Below are positions 25,409-34,492 of a stretch of 64,000 nucleotides of DNA, in pieces. The stretch comes from Candidatus Obscuribacterales bacterium (lineage in GTDB: Bacteria > Cyanobacteriota > Vampirovibrionia > Obscuribacterales > Obscuribacteraceae). The stretch is from positions 1 through 64,000 of the forward strand of contig JAHBVO010000002.1 of the NCBI GenBank assembly GCA_019637435.1. The letters run 5' to 3'. Positions within the stretch are counted from its first letter, which is position 1, and each line of letters begins with the position of its first letter. The notes under the pieces were generated by a model, which had not been told where the DNA came from, ran no database searches, and saw only the letters and a program-made list of their open reading frames with translations. Made by a program: the position numbers and the translations under genes.

Positions 25409-26947
25409 TTAAGTTCCCTTTTCACGCAACTCTGCTTCACGGGGCGCTGCTTCCTCAGAAACTTTATGTGTGCGCTTCCGCAGCCATAGTGCGGTTACTG
25501 CGCAGCCAAAAACAAAGGCAATCGCAACGATGATCGCGAACTGAGGAGTCACCATCGTATTTGCTTGATTACCACCCTCCTCATGCTCGTGTTCGTCATG
25601 ACCTTCTTCCGTCGGATGTGAAAACAAGGAGGTATCGCCAATGGATTTGAGGCGCTGTGCATCTAGCTGAAACGCCCCTCTGATAACCACGGACTGACCG
25701 GCCGATAGGCCAGAACGAATCTCGATCTTGTCTCCGTAGCTGTTACCAATCTCGACGGATGTTGGCGCATAGACCCCATCTTTCTCAACATAGACCAGAT
25801 AGTGACCCTTGTCTGAGAGAACTGCGTCCTTGGGCAGAGTTATTCCATACGTCGGTTCCGCCGTTTCAACAGCGAGTTCAGCAAACATACCAGGGCGAAG
25901 TTTATTTCCCTGATTCGTTACTTCGACCTTGACTGGCAACACTCGCGCGACCGGATCGACACTGCTTGAGATGAAACTGAGCTTGCCAGAAAAGATGTCT
26001 TCGGGAAAGGCTGACACTTTCACCACGATAGATTCTCCAAGTCGCACACGACTCATGTCCGACTCATAGATGTTTGCTGTTGCCCAGAGCTTATTCAAAT
26101 CAGACACTTTCGCTAACGGCACGCTGGGATCGATGCTCTGTCCGGGCGTTACTGAAAGCTCCGTCACGAGCCCAGCCCGAGCGGTGCGCACTGGCACACT
26201 CGTCATGCTCGTTTTGCTCACCAACATGCGTTCAACATCGCCGTCTGAAAGTCCCAGTTGCTTCAGCCGTTGTTTGAGCGCTTGCAAATTCACACTAAGC
26301 TTCGTCTTGAGGGCGGCCAATGCAACCTCGCGCTTCTGCCGCGCCACCATCAGCTTATTCGCGGCTAGATCAAGTTCGGCCTTGGCATGCTGCATTGCCT
26401 TTTGAGAGGCGATCTTTTCTTCAAAAAGTCGAGATTCCCGCTTGAAGTTTGCCTCAGCCAGATCTCTCTGTGTCTGACTTTGCGAGATTTCACCATCAAA
26501 TTCGGCTTGCCGAGTTTTGATCTCAGCCTCAATCTGAGTTTTCTCCGACACAATTTGAGCGCCAAGTTCCTGAAGGTCTGGGCTGCTTACAGACACAAGG
26601 GTTTGTCCGGCTGACACATGGTCGCCCAGTCGTACAAAGACTTGTGCTACTCGTCCGGCGATTGGAGCATGCTGAATATACTCTTGCGTTGGAATGGCTT
26701 CGAGCTTTCCGGTTGTTTGAATCCGTCTGGGTACAGCACGGACCTGAACCTTCTCTACCTGTAGTCCAATTGCTGCCTTGCCTTGCTCACTCAGCTTAAT
26801 CGCGCCGCCTTCCGAGCCGGTATGCTCAGATTCCTCATGGTCGTGTGCGCTGGCCCCTGTTGCTAGTGAAAGCAGCAGAGCCATGACCAGGAAACATGCG
26901 TGAGCGATTCTTTGCCGAGACACATTCGAAATTTCTAGCAGTGACAT
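25409..26947 (-). CDS. czcB: CzcB-type membrane-fusion protein
   Basis: A 512-residue periplasmic adaptor with a signal or anchor helix (about 15-33), a His-rich N-terminus (AHDHEESEH), biotinyl-lipoyl halves, a long coiled coil (about 130-230) and beta domains. Unusually it ends with a His/Glu-rich stretch (HDEHEHEEGG) followed by a second membrane helix (470-492). It is the first gene of the czcBA pair. Its ATG lies five bases from the edge of the operator dyad, with no ribosome site, so the transcript is leaderless or the start is slightly further in. Confidence 0.9.
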   Translation of the reverse strand: MSLLEISNVSRQRIAHACFLVMALLLSLATGASAHDHEESEHTGSEGGAIKLSEQGKAAIGLQVEKVQVRAVPRRIQTTGKLEAIPTQEYIQHAPIAGRVAQVFVRLGDHVSAGQTLVSVSSPDLQELGAQIVSEKTQIEAEIKTRQAEFDGEISQSQTQRDLAEANFKRESRLFEEKIASQKAMQHAKAELDLAANKLMVARQKREVALAALKTKLSVNLQALKQRLKQLGLSDGDVERMLVSKTSMTSVPVRTARAGLVTELSVTPGQSIDPSVPLAKVSDLNKLWATANIYESDMSRVRLGESIVVKVSAFPEDIFSGKLSFISSSVDPVARVLPVKVEVTNQGNKLRPGMFAELAVETAEPTYGITLPKDAVLSDKGHYLVYVEKDGVYAPTSVEIGNSYGDKIEIRSGLSAGQSVVIRGAFQLDAQRLKSIGDTSLFSHPTEEGHDEHEHEEGGNQANTMVTPQFAIIVAIAFVFGCAVTALWLRKRTHKVSEEAAPREAELREKGT

Positions 26948-26952
26948 ACTAC

Positions 26953-26978
26953 ATCATATCACCCAATGCTGATATGAT
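26953..26978. promoter_or_regulatory. ArsR-type operator dyad
   Basis: ATCATATCA (26953-26961) and TGATATGAT (26970-26978) form a perfect 9-bp inverted repeat with an eight-base spacer, between the divergent czcB and arsR-type genes. Size and form match ArsR/SmtB operators, so one bound dimer could repress both directions. Confidence 0.75.
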
Positions 26979-27008
26979 AATAGAAAGTTGAACGGAGATT
27001 GAATACCG

Positions 27009-27356
27009 ATGCAATTTAACCCTGTAGCCGTAAAGGCAAAGCTTTTTCGCGGATTTTCTGATACGTCCAGGCTGGCGATTCTTGAATGTCTCCGTAATGC
27101 TCCGGTTACGGTGACAGAAATAGTTGAGTTGACTGGACTCGGACAGTCCAACGTCTCCAATCACCTTTCCTGCCTAAAGGACTGCGGGCTCGTCCAGTCC
27201 GTGCAAAAAGGACGTTATATCTATTACTCCTATACGGACGAGAGAATCGGGGATTTCCTTCAACTAGCAGATAGCGTCGTCGCCGACTTGGCGAAAGGCT
27301 TCTATGAATGCACCCGCTATGCAGAGGAGAAAAATGAAGAAGCCTGCCATTCCTGA
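27009..27356 (+). CDS. ArsR/SmtB repressor of the CmtR (Cd/Pb) type
   Basis: A winged-helix repressor of 115 residues. The recognition helix is GQSNVSNHLSCLKDCGLV. Cysteines at 55 and 59 in that helix, with C101 near the C-terminus, match the spacing of the Cd/Pb ligands in CmtR (57, 61 and 102). The classic ELCVCDL arsenic or cadmium box is absent. A further CH pair ends the protein. Metal binding would release the operator at 26953-26978 and derepress czcBA and the CDF gene, which overlaps its 3' end. Confidence 0.88.
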   Translation: MQFNPVAVKAKLFRGFSDTSRLAILECLRNAPVTVTEIVELTGLGQSNVSNHLSCLKDCGLVQSVQKGRYIYYSYTDERIGDFLQLADSVVADLAKGFYECTRYAEEKNEEACHS

Positions 27357-28011
27357 TGTTCGCCCTGACGAACTTATCCAACCAGAACGAATGTCATTGG
27401 TGCGAAAAGGACTCAAGCTCACACTTTTCACCGTTGCCTGGAATGTCATCGAAGGGTTAGTCGCTATAAGCGCCGGCATACTAGCAAACTCTGTAGCACT
27501 AATCAGTTTCGGCGTGGATTCCTTTGTGGAAACAACCAGCGCGGTCGCTGTGAGTTGGCGCTTGGCTGATGAGATCAAACATCAATCGGTCGAAAGGGCT
27601 GAAGCAGTCGAGAAAATCGCTGTCAGGATAACCGGTGTGATCTTGCTCTTGCTCGCTATCTACATCATTTTCGATGCAGGACGGCGCCTGCTGGGCTTTG
27701 GCGAAGACGCGGACAGGAGTTTTGTTGGTATGGCATTGACAGGGCTCTCTGTAATAGTGATGCCTATTGTGGCCAGGGCCAAGCTCAAAGTGGCAAACTC
27801 CATTAACAGTGGCTCCTTGCGAGCCGACGCCATAGAGACCATAGCTTGTACTTGGCTTTCGGTAACCACTCTGATTGGATTATCGCTAAATGCGCTTTTC
27901 GGTTGGGCTTGGGCAGACCCATTAGCAGCTTTGCTGATCGTTCCGCTCGTTGTTAAAGAAGGACTCGAAGCGCTAAAAGGCAAGCACTGTTGCGCTTGTA
28001 CAGAAGGCTAG
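27334..28011 (+). CDS. Cation diffusion facilitator (CDF) transporter
   Basis: A 225-residue CDF protein with about six membrane helices. Metal-site motifs are SFGVDSFVETTSA in helix 2 and RADAIETIACTWLS in helix 5. The cytoplasmic C-terminal domain of larger CDFs is missing, and the protein ends in a short Cys-rich tail (HCCACTEG). A GAGGAG six bases before the ATG at 27334 decides the start, inside the repressor gene. It exports divalent cations to the periplasm, where CzcBA could take over. Confidence 0.87.
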   Translation: MKKPAIPDVRPDELIQPERMSLVRKGLKLTLFTVAWNVIEGLVAISAGILANSVALISFGVDSFVETTSAVAVSWRLADEIKHQSVERAEAVEKIAVRITGVILLLLAIYIIFDAGRRLLGFGEDADRSFVGMALTGLSVIVMPIVARAKLKVANSINSGSLRADAIETIACTWLSVTTLIGLSLNALFGWAWADPLAALLIVPLVVKEGLEALKGKHCCACTEG

Positions 28012-28121
28012 CCGATAGCGGGCAGATCCAATTGCGGTATTGCTAGTAGTACAACTGGTGCTGCGCCAAGGCTTGGCTGGCCGGGCGAGCGGCAAGATCA
28101 CTGCCGAACGTAGCAGGGGAG

Positions 28122-29543
28122 CTACGGATTGGTGGTTGATGGTGATGAGGTAGTCTGCTCGCGAGTTTTGTACTTCTTCATCAGCTCGGAAAGACTTGAT
28201 GTGGAGGAAGATGGCGTGGTGAGTGAGTCTAGTCCACCGTATTTCTTGTCAAAGAATGACTTCGTTGAGGGAGTTGTTGTTGATGGGTCCGCATACTTCT
28301 TCATCATCTCGGAGAGACTGGGTGTCGATGTGGACGGGGTTGACAGCCCATCCAGTCCATATTTCCGCTTGAAGATCGACGGCGTTGTCGATGGATTTAG
28401 CAAGGTACTGTTTGGGTCAGCGGGCGGAGCAAACGGTGATGAGTTGCTGGGAACCAGCGGCACACCTGTATTGCTTCCGGTTATCGGTGACACCAGTGAC
28501 GGTGCAATCTGTGTCGGAGTTTCCCCGCTGAGTCGCGCCAACTTTTCCTGAGCGGCCTTCAATCCAGCCCGACCTTCTGCAAGGTTCTTTTGCCTGAAAT
28601 CCCGCATTTCGCGAAGCTTGTTCTTCTCGTACTCGCTGATGCCCGGATCGGCTATCTGTATTTCAAGCTTGGTTAGCTCGCTATTGCAATGTTCGATAAT
28701 CTTCTCGTACTTGTCGATTTCAAGCCTGGTGAAGTACACATCCTGGTCGTGCTGCTTTTGATCGTGCTCCTTTTGCTCTTTGTCGCGCTGGGCTTGCTCT
28801 CGTTCCCAGCTTTCTTGGTTGCCGCCTGGGGTCTGGTAATAGGGCGGAATGTAAGTGCCGGTCGAGGTTCCGGTGTTTGTACCGGTGTCGGTGTTTGTAT
28901 CGGGCGGCTTAGATGAGGATTGCTGGTTCTGCCATTTCCAGCTCATGTCCTTCCACCAGTTCTTGGCTCCGATAGCCATTGTGCCGAAGATCTCCAGCGC
29001 CACAAAAGCGATGATCAGCCCGATTGAAATCTGCCATCTCAGCTTTTCATCACGTAATGCCGCTTGTTGCTGCATTGCCGCTTCCATAGTTTGCTGGGTA
29101 GTTTGCTGGGTGTACTGTTTTTGTTGCCGCCTGGCATTTGCCTCCGCTTGTTCTCTTGCTTTGCGTTCAGCGTCTTTCTTCTTTGCCGCTTGCTCTTCCT
29201 GGTATTTTTCATCGGCAGTTTTGCTTCGATGATAATTTGGTCCAGGACCGGCGCTGCTGCTCGACGAACTTCTGGCTCCGGCACCGGCAGTTGTGCCAGC
29301 GCCTGCCTGACAGTCGCAGCCGGTCGCTCTGTGTCCACCATTTGCGCCAAAGTGCTTGGTTAGAACATCTTTGGCGTTGTTGATCTTCTTCAGCTCTTCT
29401 TCCGCAAATTCCTTGTGCTCAGGGCTTGGCGCGCGATCAGGATGCCAGACCATGATCAATCTCTTGTAGCGGCGCATGATCGATTCCATCGAAGAGCCTG
29501 GATCTAAGCCGAGGACGGCATACGCTTTGTGCAACTCGTTCAT
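28122..29543 (-). CDS. Membrane-anchored DnaJ-domain protein of mobilization module 1
   Basis: A protein of 473 residues starting with a J-domain (residues 1-62, HPD in MVWHPDRAP), which would recruit DnaK. A Gly/Ser linker, a charged coil, one membrane helix (about 172-192), a Thr-rich linker and a second coil (about 245-330) follow. The C-terminus holds two similar units of about 40 residues (YGLDGLSTP...LSEMMKKY and YGGLDSLTTP...LSELMKKY). Its start overlaps the stop of the small membrane gene (ATGA), so it is the last gene of the mobilization operon. A role in assembling or recycling transfer proteins is inferred. Confidence 0.8.
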   Translation of the reverse strand: MNELHKAYAVLGLDPGSSMESIMRRYKRLIMVWHPDRAPSPEHKEFAEEELKKINNAKDVLTKHFGANGGHRATGCDCQAGAGTTAGAGARSSSSSSAGPGPNYHRSKTADEKYQEEQAAKKKDAERKAREQAEANARRQQKQYTQQTTQQTMEAAMQQQAALRDEKLRWQISIGLIIAFVALEIFGTMAIGAKNWWKDMSWKWQNQQSSSKPPDTNTDTGTNTGTSTGTYIPPYYQTPGGNQESWEREQAQRDKEQKEHDQKQHDQDVYFTRLEIDKYEKIIEHCNSELTKLEIQIADPGISEYEKNKLREMRDFRQKNLAEGRAGLKAAQEKLARLSGETPTQIAPSLVSPITGSNTGVPLVPSNSSPFAPPADPNSTLLNPSTTPSIFKRKYGLDGLSTPSTSTPSLSEMMKKYADPSTTTPSTKSFFDKKYGGLDSLTTPSSSTSSLSELMKKYKTREQTTSSPSTTNP

Positions 29544-30217
29544 TTGAACACCGCCGTCATGATGCTTGAGCCCAGTGAGAAAACGCCCAGCGCACCCAGC
29601 CCTACGAGCCACCAGGGCGGTGCAGGAATTTTGGTATCGGCAGGTTGCCCGCGCTCAGTGCCAGCGCCAAGCGTTGCCTCAACCCGTTGTACAAGCCCGC
29701 TTACGATATGGTCGCATGCGTACCACTGCGCTCCTTCGACGCGCGGATGAAAGTCGAATTGAACAATGGTCGTGTCGTTTCCGGTGTCTTTGAACTGCAC
29801 TTCCATCTCCAGGAGCCGTTGTACACGCTCTTTGCGTGTATGAATGTTCTGAAGATTCGTGCCTTCAACCTTCGTTTCTTCGTCCGTGAAACGCAAGGAA
29901 GCCAGGATACGGCGCTGGTTTACGTCGGCTGTCGATACATGCCACTTGTCGCCAAAGTTGTAGCTGATCTCGGAGATGATGTCTCGAATCTGCGCAAACG
30001 CTTGCTTTATAGGCGTTTTGTATTCCTTCGGAACCGGATGCAGGAAGTTGTAGCGTGATACACCAGCATGGTGGAAGAACGGCCACGCCACCCAGATAGC
30101 GGCTATTAGCCCTGGCAGACACCCTGCAGTATTGTCAGGCTTGGTGATGGCCTCGCTGGTGTAAGCGCTCACCAGCAAGAAAATGAATATCCCCAGACCT
30201 ATTCCTACAGCCGCCAT
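29540..30217 (-). CDS. Small membrane protein of mobilization module 1
   Basis: A protein of 225 residues with two N-terminal helices (1-20 and 30-50), a soluble middle domain (LHPVPKEYKTPIKQAFAQIRD...VQFDFHPRVEGAQWYACD) and a C-terminal helix (200-220). It overlaps the coupling-protein gene by 13 bases and the DnaJ gene by four. The coupling protein has no membrane helices of its own, so this protein may be its membrane anchor. The 210-residue protein at 54750 takes the same place in module 2. No named family is recognised. Confidence 0.75.
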   Translation of the reverse strand: MAAVGIGLGIFIFLLVSAYTSEAITKPDNTAGCLPGLIAAIWVAWPFFHHAGVSRYNFLHPVPKEYKTPIKQAFAQIRDIISEISYNFGDKWHVSTADVNQRRILASLRFTDEETKVEGTNLQNIHTRKERVQRLLEMEVQFKDTGNDTTIVQFDFHPRVEGAQWYACDHIVSGLVQRVEATLGAGTERGQPADTKIPAPPWWLVGLGALGVFSLGSSIMTAVFK

Positions 30218-32178
30218 ACATCACCTGCGTCTGGCGCATCGTCATCCTTGGGTGGAAGCTTCCTTTTCAAATCGTCCTCCTTTGCGGGTTTTTCTACCTT
30301 TGGGGTGCCGCGTTCCCGCTCGTTTCTACCAGTATTTTGCGGTTTATTAGGGCGGTTTTTCTTGCCTGCCGGCGGCGGCTTGTCCGCCTGTTGATTCTGT
30401 TGTTGCCTGGCTGTCCGCCCTCTTGTGCGCACGAACTCGCTCACTTCATGCCGGTCTCGCTCGGGTGCAGGATACTCGAGCGCCTGCTGGTAAGCGACAG
30501 GTGATGTTAGTGGAAGCTTCAACGGCCACGTGTCCGGAGTAAAAACGATCACCTGGTCCTTGAGATTGATGAGTTCTTCCGGCGTCGCCAGTGCTCTTCC
30601 CTGCACGAACTCTTGTACTCTTCCACTGTCAGTCACTGTCGTTTCTTCAATGGTCATGCGCCCCAGCGCATCGCTCAACTCTTTTGCTTCACGGTAATTC
30701 TTTTGTTTGAAATAAACCTGAGTGGCTGGCATGTCCAGGATTATCTGCGCTTCCCTGCGGCTGTAGACCTGTTCTAGCTGAAAATAGTTTTGAAATCCGA
30801 GCACTAGACCTATCTTGTTTTTGCGGATGATAGACAGAGTGTCGGCGATGCCTGAGATTTTTCCGAAGTTCGTGAATTCGTCAAGCAGCATGGCGACTGG
30901 ATATTTCATCTCTTCGCGTATTTCCAGAATGTGGTCGAGCAAGAAGTTGACCATCAAAGATCCAATCAACTTGCTGTCGCGCGAGCGGCTCGGAACCGCC
31001 AGATAGAAGGTGAAGAGCTGCTGTTTTAGAGCGTCCAGGTCGATGTCGGTTGTCTCCGTTAACGTCACCATTTGATCCGTCATCCACGGATTGAGTTTGG
31101 TGATAAGGCCGGAAAAGACACCGTACTTGAAATTCGTTTCCCCGGAAAGGCGCATCCAGCCTTCGAATTCCATTTGCGCCACATCAGATGGGCTGCGATA
31201 CAGAACTTTCGCTAGTCGATCTGGTCCTTGCAGTAAGAGCCAGCGCAAGGCGCCGAAGTGTCCGAATTTTGGCTCGCTGGCGGCAGCATGCATCAATAGC
31301 GGAATGAGCAAGAGCTTTTCAGAGCGGTTCCACGTTTGATCCGATCTGGTCTCGGCGCTCTCGCCGTTCATGATGACCAGATCCGCTAACTTCTCAGCTA
31401 GAGCCGCTTTCAGCTCTTGCGGCGCATTTCTGATGCGATCGATCGGGTTGATTCGATGCGAAGTCATATCGGATGGATTGAAGCAATAAACCTGATGACC
31501 AGCCAGTTTCCTCCAGCCAGACGTAAGCTTGTACAGCTCTCCTGCTTCATATCCTGGCGTTGCCTCGGTGACGATCATATTGGTGCCGGTGCGTTCTATG
31601 AGTTGCGGGATGAAGAAGCCACGCGATTTTCCGACACCGGTACGTCCGCAAACAAGCGCATGAGCATAGGTGAGCATCTCGGGCACTTGCAGGTATTCAC
31701 CGGTCTGCGCCTTGCCCACGATCAGCCTTTTCGGGTCGGGCTTCTTCAAGAAGTATCCGGCCGTTTTCAGCTCCTGCTCGCTGCCCCAGCGCGCGGCTCC
31801 ATATGAGACATTCTCTTCTTTGTCTTGTTTGGCCTCGCGAGCTCGTTCGGCGTCATATTGAAGCTCCAGCAGAATCTTGTCGCATCGCTTCTGGCAGTCG
31901 CTCTGCGAGCCGCCACCTTTGTGTTCTGAGAGATCGATTGAGACAAGTACACCGTTTCCGTCCGTGGTTTTTCTCCAGCGCAATACCACTCGATACTCAT
32001 GGCGCCACCAGTCGCGCCCGACTTGTTCTTCTACGCGCTCATTGGCAAGTATTTGATCGAGTTGCTTGCTTGCCCGCGAGACGTGATAGCCAAGTCGCTC
32101 CAGGACGTTGACAGCAAGGACCGGAAACTCCTTAGCGGTCGAATCGACGATGCCTGAATCTTGTACTTGCGTCGCCAT
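30205..32178 (-). CDS. Type IV coupling ATPase (VirD4/TraD-like), soluble form
   Basis: A 657-residue ATPase of the VirD4/TraD type. Walker A is GRTGVGKS (178-185) and Walker B is VAMLLDEFTNFG. INPIDRIR and FTFYLAVPSRSRDSKLIGS are also typical. The first 170 residues are soluble, so the usual two N-terminal helices are missing. The C-terminal tail of about 90 residues is charged and low-complexity. Its start overlaps the relaxase stop (TGATG). It should bring the relaxase-DNA complex to a transfer channel encoded elsewhere. It is paralogous to the protein at 51002. Confidence 0.92.
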   Translation of the reverse strand: MATQVQDSGIVDSTAKEFPVLAVNVLERLGYHVSRASKQLDQILANERVEEQVGRDWWRHEYRVVLRWRKTTDGNGVLVSIDLSEHKGGGSQSDCQKRCDKILLELQYDAERAREAKQDKEENVSYGAARWGSEQELKTAGYFLKKPDPKRLIVGKAQTGEYLQVPEMLTYAHALVCGRTGVGKSRGFFIPQLIERTGTNMIVTEATPGYEAGELYKLTSGWRKLAGHQVYCFNPSDMTSHRINPIDRIRNAPQELKAALAEKLADLVIMNGESAETRSDQTWNRSEKLLLIPLLMHAAASEPKFGHFGALRWLLLQGPDRLAKVLYRSPSDVAQMEFEGWMRLSGETNFKYGVFSGLITKLNPWMTDQMVTLTETTDIDLDALKQQLFTFYLAVPSRSRDSKLIGSLMVNFLLDHILEIREEMKYPVAMLLDEFTNFGKISGIADTLSIIRKNKIGLVLGFQNYFQLEQVYSRREAQIILDMPATQVYFKQKNYREAKELSDALGRMTIEETTVTDSGRVQEFVQGRALATPEELINLKDQVIVFTPDTWPLKLPLTSPVAYQQALEYPAPERDRHEVSEFVRTRGRTARQQQNQQADKPPPAGKKNRPNKPQNTGRNERERGTPKVEKPAKEDDLKRKLPPKDDDAPDAGDVWRL

Positions 32179-33797
32179 CAGTATTGCCCCCACGGGTCAA
32201 AGCGGAATGGATCGTGCTTCTTTTCTCGCTCTTCATCCTTGCGCTTCTTCTCTTCGGCGCGTTTCTTGCGCGCTTCCTTGTTGTCCTCGATGGACTGGTC
32301 TAACTTCTCAATCACTTCTTTGTCGCGATCTTTGTCTTCCGGTTTGTCATGTTTGAGGTAGTCGTCATGCTTCTCGGCTTTAGCGTCTTCCAGGGCATCA
32401 CCGGCTTCTTTGAGCCTATCTCGATTGTCCCTCAGATCGATCCAGCTCACTACCATGTTGGCCAGATTTGCACCTGTAAGGAACACACCGATGACCGGAT
32501 TCCGCATAGCTTGTGCCTGCACAGGATCAACATAGCGGGTGCCGTATTCGATAGCATCAGCCCCTCTCTTTCCATCCATTTTGATTTGATGCTGTAGCTC
32601 TTTCTCCAGCACACCGGAGAAGCGCTCACGGTCTTTGTTCTCGATCCAGCCGCGCAAGCGCTGGTAGTCGTCCACCGGCAGCCGCTCTTTCTTGTTGTTG
32701 CGCAACTCCTGAGCCAGCCCGGCCAGGCGCTCATACGAGTCATTCTTGCTGTACTTATCGCCCTTCCAATCGAAGCTGTCTCTGTCCTTGGGCTTTTCTT
32801 TCTCGCCCTGGATGTTCAGCTCTTCCTTCTTCGGCTCGTCCTCCTTGCCAGGCTCGACGGGCTTTCCTTCGCGGAGTTCACGCTGTTGAATCCGCTCTTT
32901 GTCTTTCATCCAGCGCACAAGTTTCTTGTATTCCTTGATGTCTATGCGCTCGTCTGGATGATCCCAGAGGTACTGATTCAGGTCTTGCAGCTCGGAAAGC
33001 GTATTTTCTCGGCTCCACTCTTTGCCTGCTGCCTCAATCGTGTCCTGGAAGTATGGCTTCTCAGGCTCCTTGTCGGCAGTCTTGTCCTTGCCGGCCAGAG
33101 CCGCTCTCTCCTTTTCCTGCTGCTCTAACTTCCAGGTGTCATAAGGCTCCAGGACTTCTCGGATAATTTTCTTATGCATCCACGGCAATTCGAGCCCTTC
33201 GCGGATGCGCTCTGCTCGGGCAGCTTCGCGTTCTTTCTGCCTGGCCTCAATGCGTTCTCGTTCTTTGCGCTCGCGCTCCTGCCTGGATTTCTCCAGCTCG
33301 TAGGGATGATGGCGCTCAAGGTAGCGGTCGCCGTATTCCTTGATGCGGTTGTAGTCGTCCTTGTCAAAGCGCACGTCTTTGCCGTTCTTGTCTTTGCCCA
33401 GAACGACAACATGGATGTGATGATGGCCGGTGTTATTGTGCGCAGTTGCTACCCAATCAAGGTCCAGCCCTTTCTCCGAGCTGAGCCTGTGCATGATCTC
33501 GCGGGTGAAAGCCTTCTTGTCCTCCGGGTTTATCTCCGGCGCCAGCGTCAGCTTGTGCGCCACGACTTTGTTGTCCTCCTGCTCGCGGATGGCCTTGCGC
33601 ACCTTCTTGCCGTCGAGATTGTCCTCCCGGTCGTTGAACAGTTCGCGCCCGCCTTCGCCGCGATCTTCGCCTGGGCGATGCTGGATGTACTTTATGTGCG
33701 CCAGCGCTCGCCCGACTGCAGCAACCTTCGGCGAACCTCCAGCCGCCCGGCTCTGCCGGTCGCGCCTGGAAAAGTACTGGTGTTTCACGACTATCAC
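32178..33797 (-). CDS. HUH relaxase of mobilization module 1
   Basis: A 539-residue relaxase. The N-terminal domain (about 1-160) has a candidate nicking tyrosine in KHQYFSRRD and the histidine cluster GHHHIHVVVLG that holds the metal ion. After it come about 350 residues of highly charged, E/K/R/D-rich helix with one hydrophobic patch near 450-465. It starts at GTG 33797 overlapping the stop of the RHH gene. It would nick the nearby oriT, which I place at 34265-34325, and pilot the strand. The protein differs strongly from the relaxase of module 2. Confidence 0.87.
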   Translation of the reverse strand: MIVVKHQYFSRRDRQSRAAGGSPKVAAVGRALAHIKYIQHRPGEDRGEGGRELFNDREDNLDGKKVRKAIREQEDNKVVAHKLTLAPEINPEDKKAFTREIMHRLSSEKGLDLDWVATAHNNTGHHHIHVVVLGKDKNGKDVRFDKDDYNRIKEYGDRYLERHHPYELEKSRQERERKERERIEARQKEREAARAERIREGLELPWMHKKIIREVLEPYDTWKLEQQEKERAALAGKDKTADKEPEKPYFQDTIEAAGKEWSRENTLSELQDLNQYLWDHPDERIDIKEYKKLVRWMKDKERIQQRELREGKPVEPGKEDEPKKEELNIQGEKEKPKDRDSFDWKGDKYSKNDSYERLAGLAQELRNNKKERLPVDDYQRLRGWIENKDRERFSGVLEKELQHQIKMDGKRGADAIEYGTRYVDPVQAQAMRNPVIGVFLTGANLANMVVSWIDLRDNRDRLKEAGDALEDAKAEKHDDYLKHDKPEDKDRDKEVIEKLDQSIEDNKEARKKRAEEKKRKDEEREKKHDPFRFDPWGQY

Positions 33798-34243
33798 GAA
33801 GTCACTACCTTCTTGGTCCGTTCAGCTACGGCTTTTTCATCGGTGTCCAGGCGGTTCCTCTGCCGCTGCTTGGCCGTGTTCACGGCCGCGGTGAATTGCT
33901 CTTTGGCCTCAGGTGTGCCGCAAGCCCTCCAGGTCAACTCATATAGAGTTCCCACTTCGGCTCCCTGCCTGGCCAGCATGCCGCAGATGCGGTCTGTCGC
34001 GCTCAGGATGGCCTTTACGATCTGGTCGCTGGCATACCGGATCGCCTGCGCGGTCCTTGTCTCTCGCTCCCCTTCCTTCAGGTTCTCCAGGTTGTCCAGA
34101 TACCAGAGGAGCCCTTGCCGGATGAAATCAGATCGGGTCTGACCGGCCAGCCTGGCGGCCTCATCGAGCCGGTTAACGTCAGCTCGGCTCAACCTTGTCT
34201 CGACCTTCGGGTTATAAACTCGCTTTTTCGACTCGCTTGGCAT
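33794..34243 (-). CDS. MobC-like ribbon-helix-helix protein
   Basis: A 149-residue protein. Residues 10-50 (VETRLSRADVNRLDEAARLAGQTRSDFIRQGLLWYL) form a ribbon-helix-helix DNA-binding fold as in MobC/TraY accessory proteins, and a helical tail follows. It is the first gene of the module and overlaps the relaxase start by four bases. The promoter-proximal palindrome CTATTA-ATA-TAATAG at 34265-34279 is a likely binding site for autorepression and relaxosome assembly. Confidence 0.85.
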   Translation of the reverse strand: MPSESKKRVYNPKVETRLSRADVNRLDEAARLAGQTRSDFIRQGLLWYLDNLENLKEGERETRTAQAIRYASDQIVKAILSATDRICGMLARQGAEVGTLYELTWRACGTPEAKEQFTAAVNTAKQRQRNRLDTDEKAVAERTKKVVTS

Positions 34244-34264
34244 GTGCCGCTACCTCAAGCCCTA

Positions 34265-34325
34265 CTATTAATATAATAGACGAGCTGTGCCGCTAACCAC
34301 AGCATTTACCCTGAAGCTGTGCCGC
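34265..34325. other. Putative oriT / relaxosome binding region
   Basis: Directly upstream of the MobC-like gene lie three elements. The dyad CTATTA-ATA-TAATAG is at 34265-34279. The hairpin GCTGTG-CCGCTAAC-CACAGC is at 34284-34303. An 11-bp direct repeat AGCTGTGCCGC is at 34283 and 34315, 32 bases apart. A hairpin plus direct repeats next to the relaxase operon is the usual make-up of an oriT. The nick site cannot be read from the sequence. Confidence 0.45.
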
Positions 34326-34492
34326 CGTCCAACTCCAGCGCAGTAGCGCTTTTCACAAGCGCGTGCCTGCGCTTTGTATCTTGCCTTACCGCACGGTCGT
34401 GCCTCCCTCTCCGGTAAGGGCTCCGCTCCTTCTCAGTCGCTCCGAGACTTAAGGTTGCGCGTCAGTGCCTCTTCCGCGCCAGCGGCATTCGG

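Noticed and set aside
33174..34142. A 322-codon rightward frame
   Set aside because: It lies opposite the relaxase and MobC-like genes, which have clear domains and coupled starts. Its Leu/Val/Phe-rich composition is the complement of Glu/Lys-rich coding sequence.
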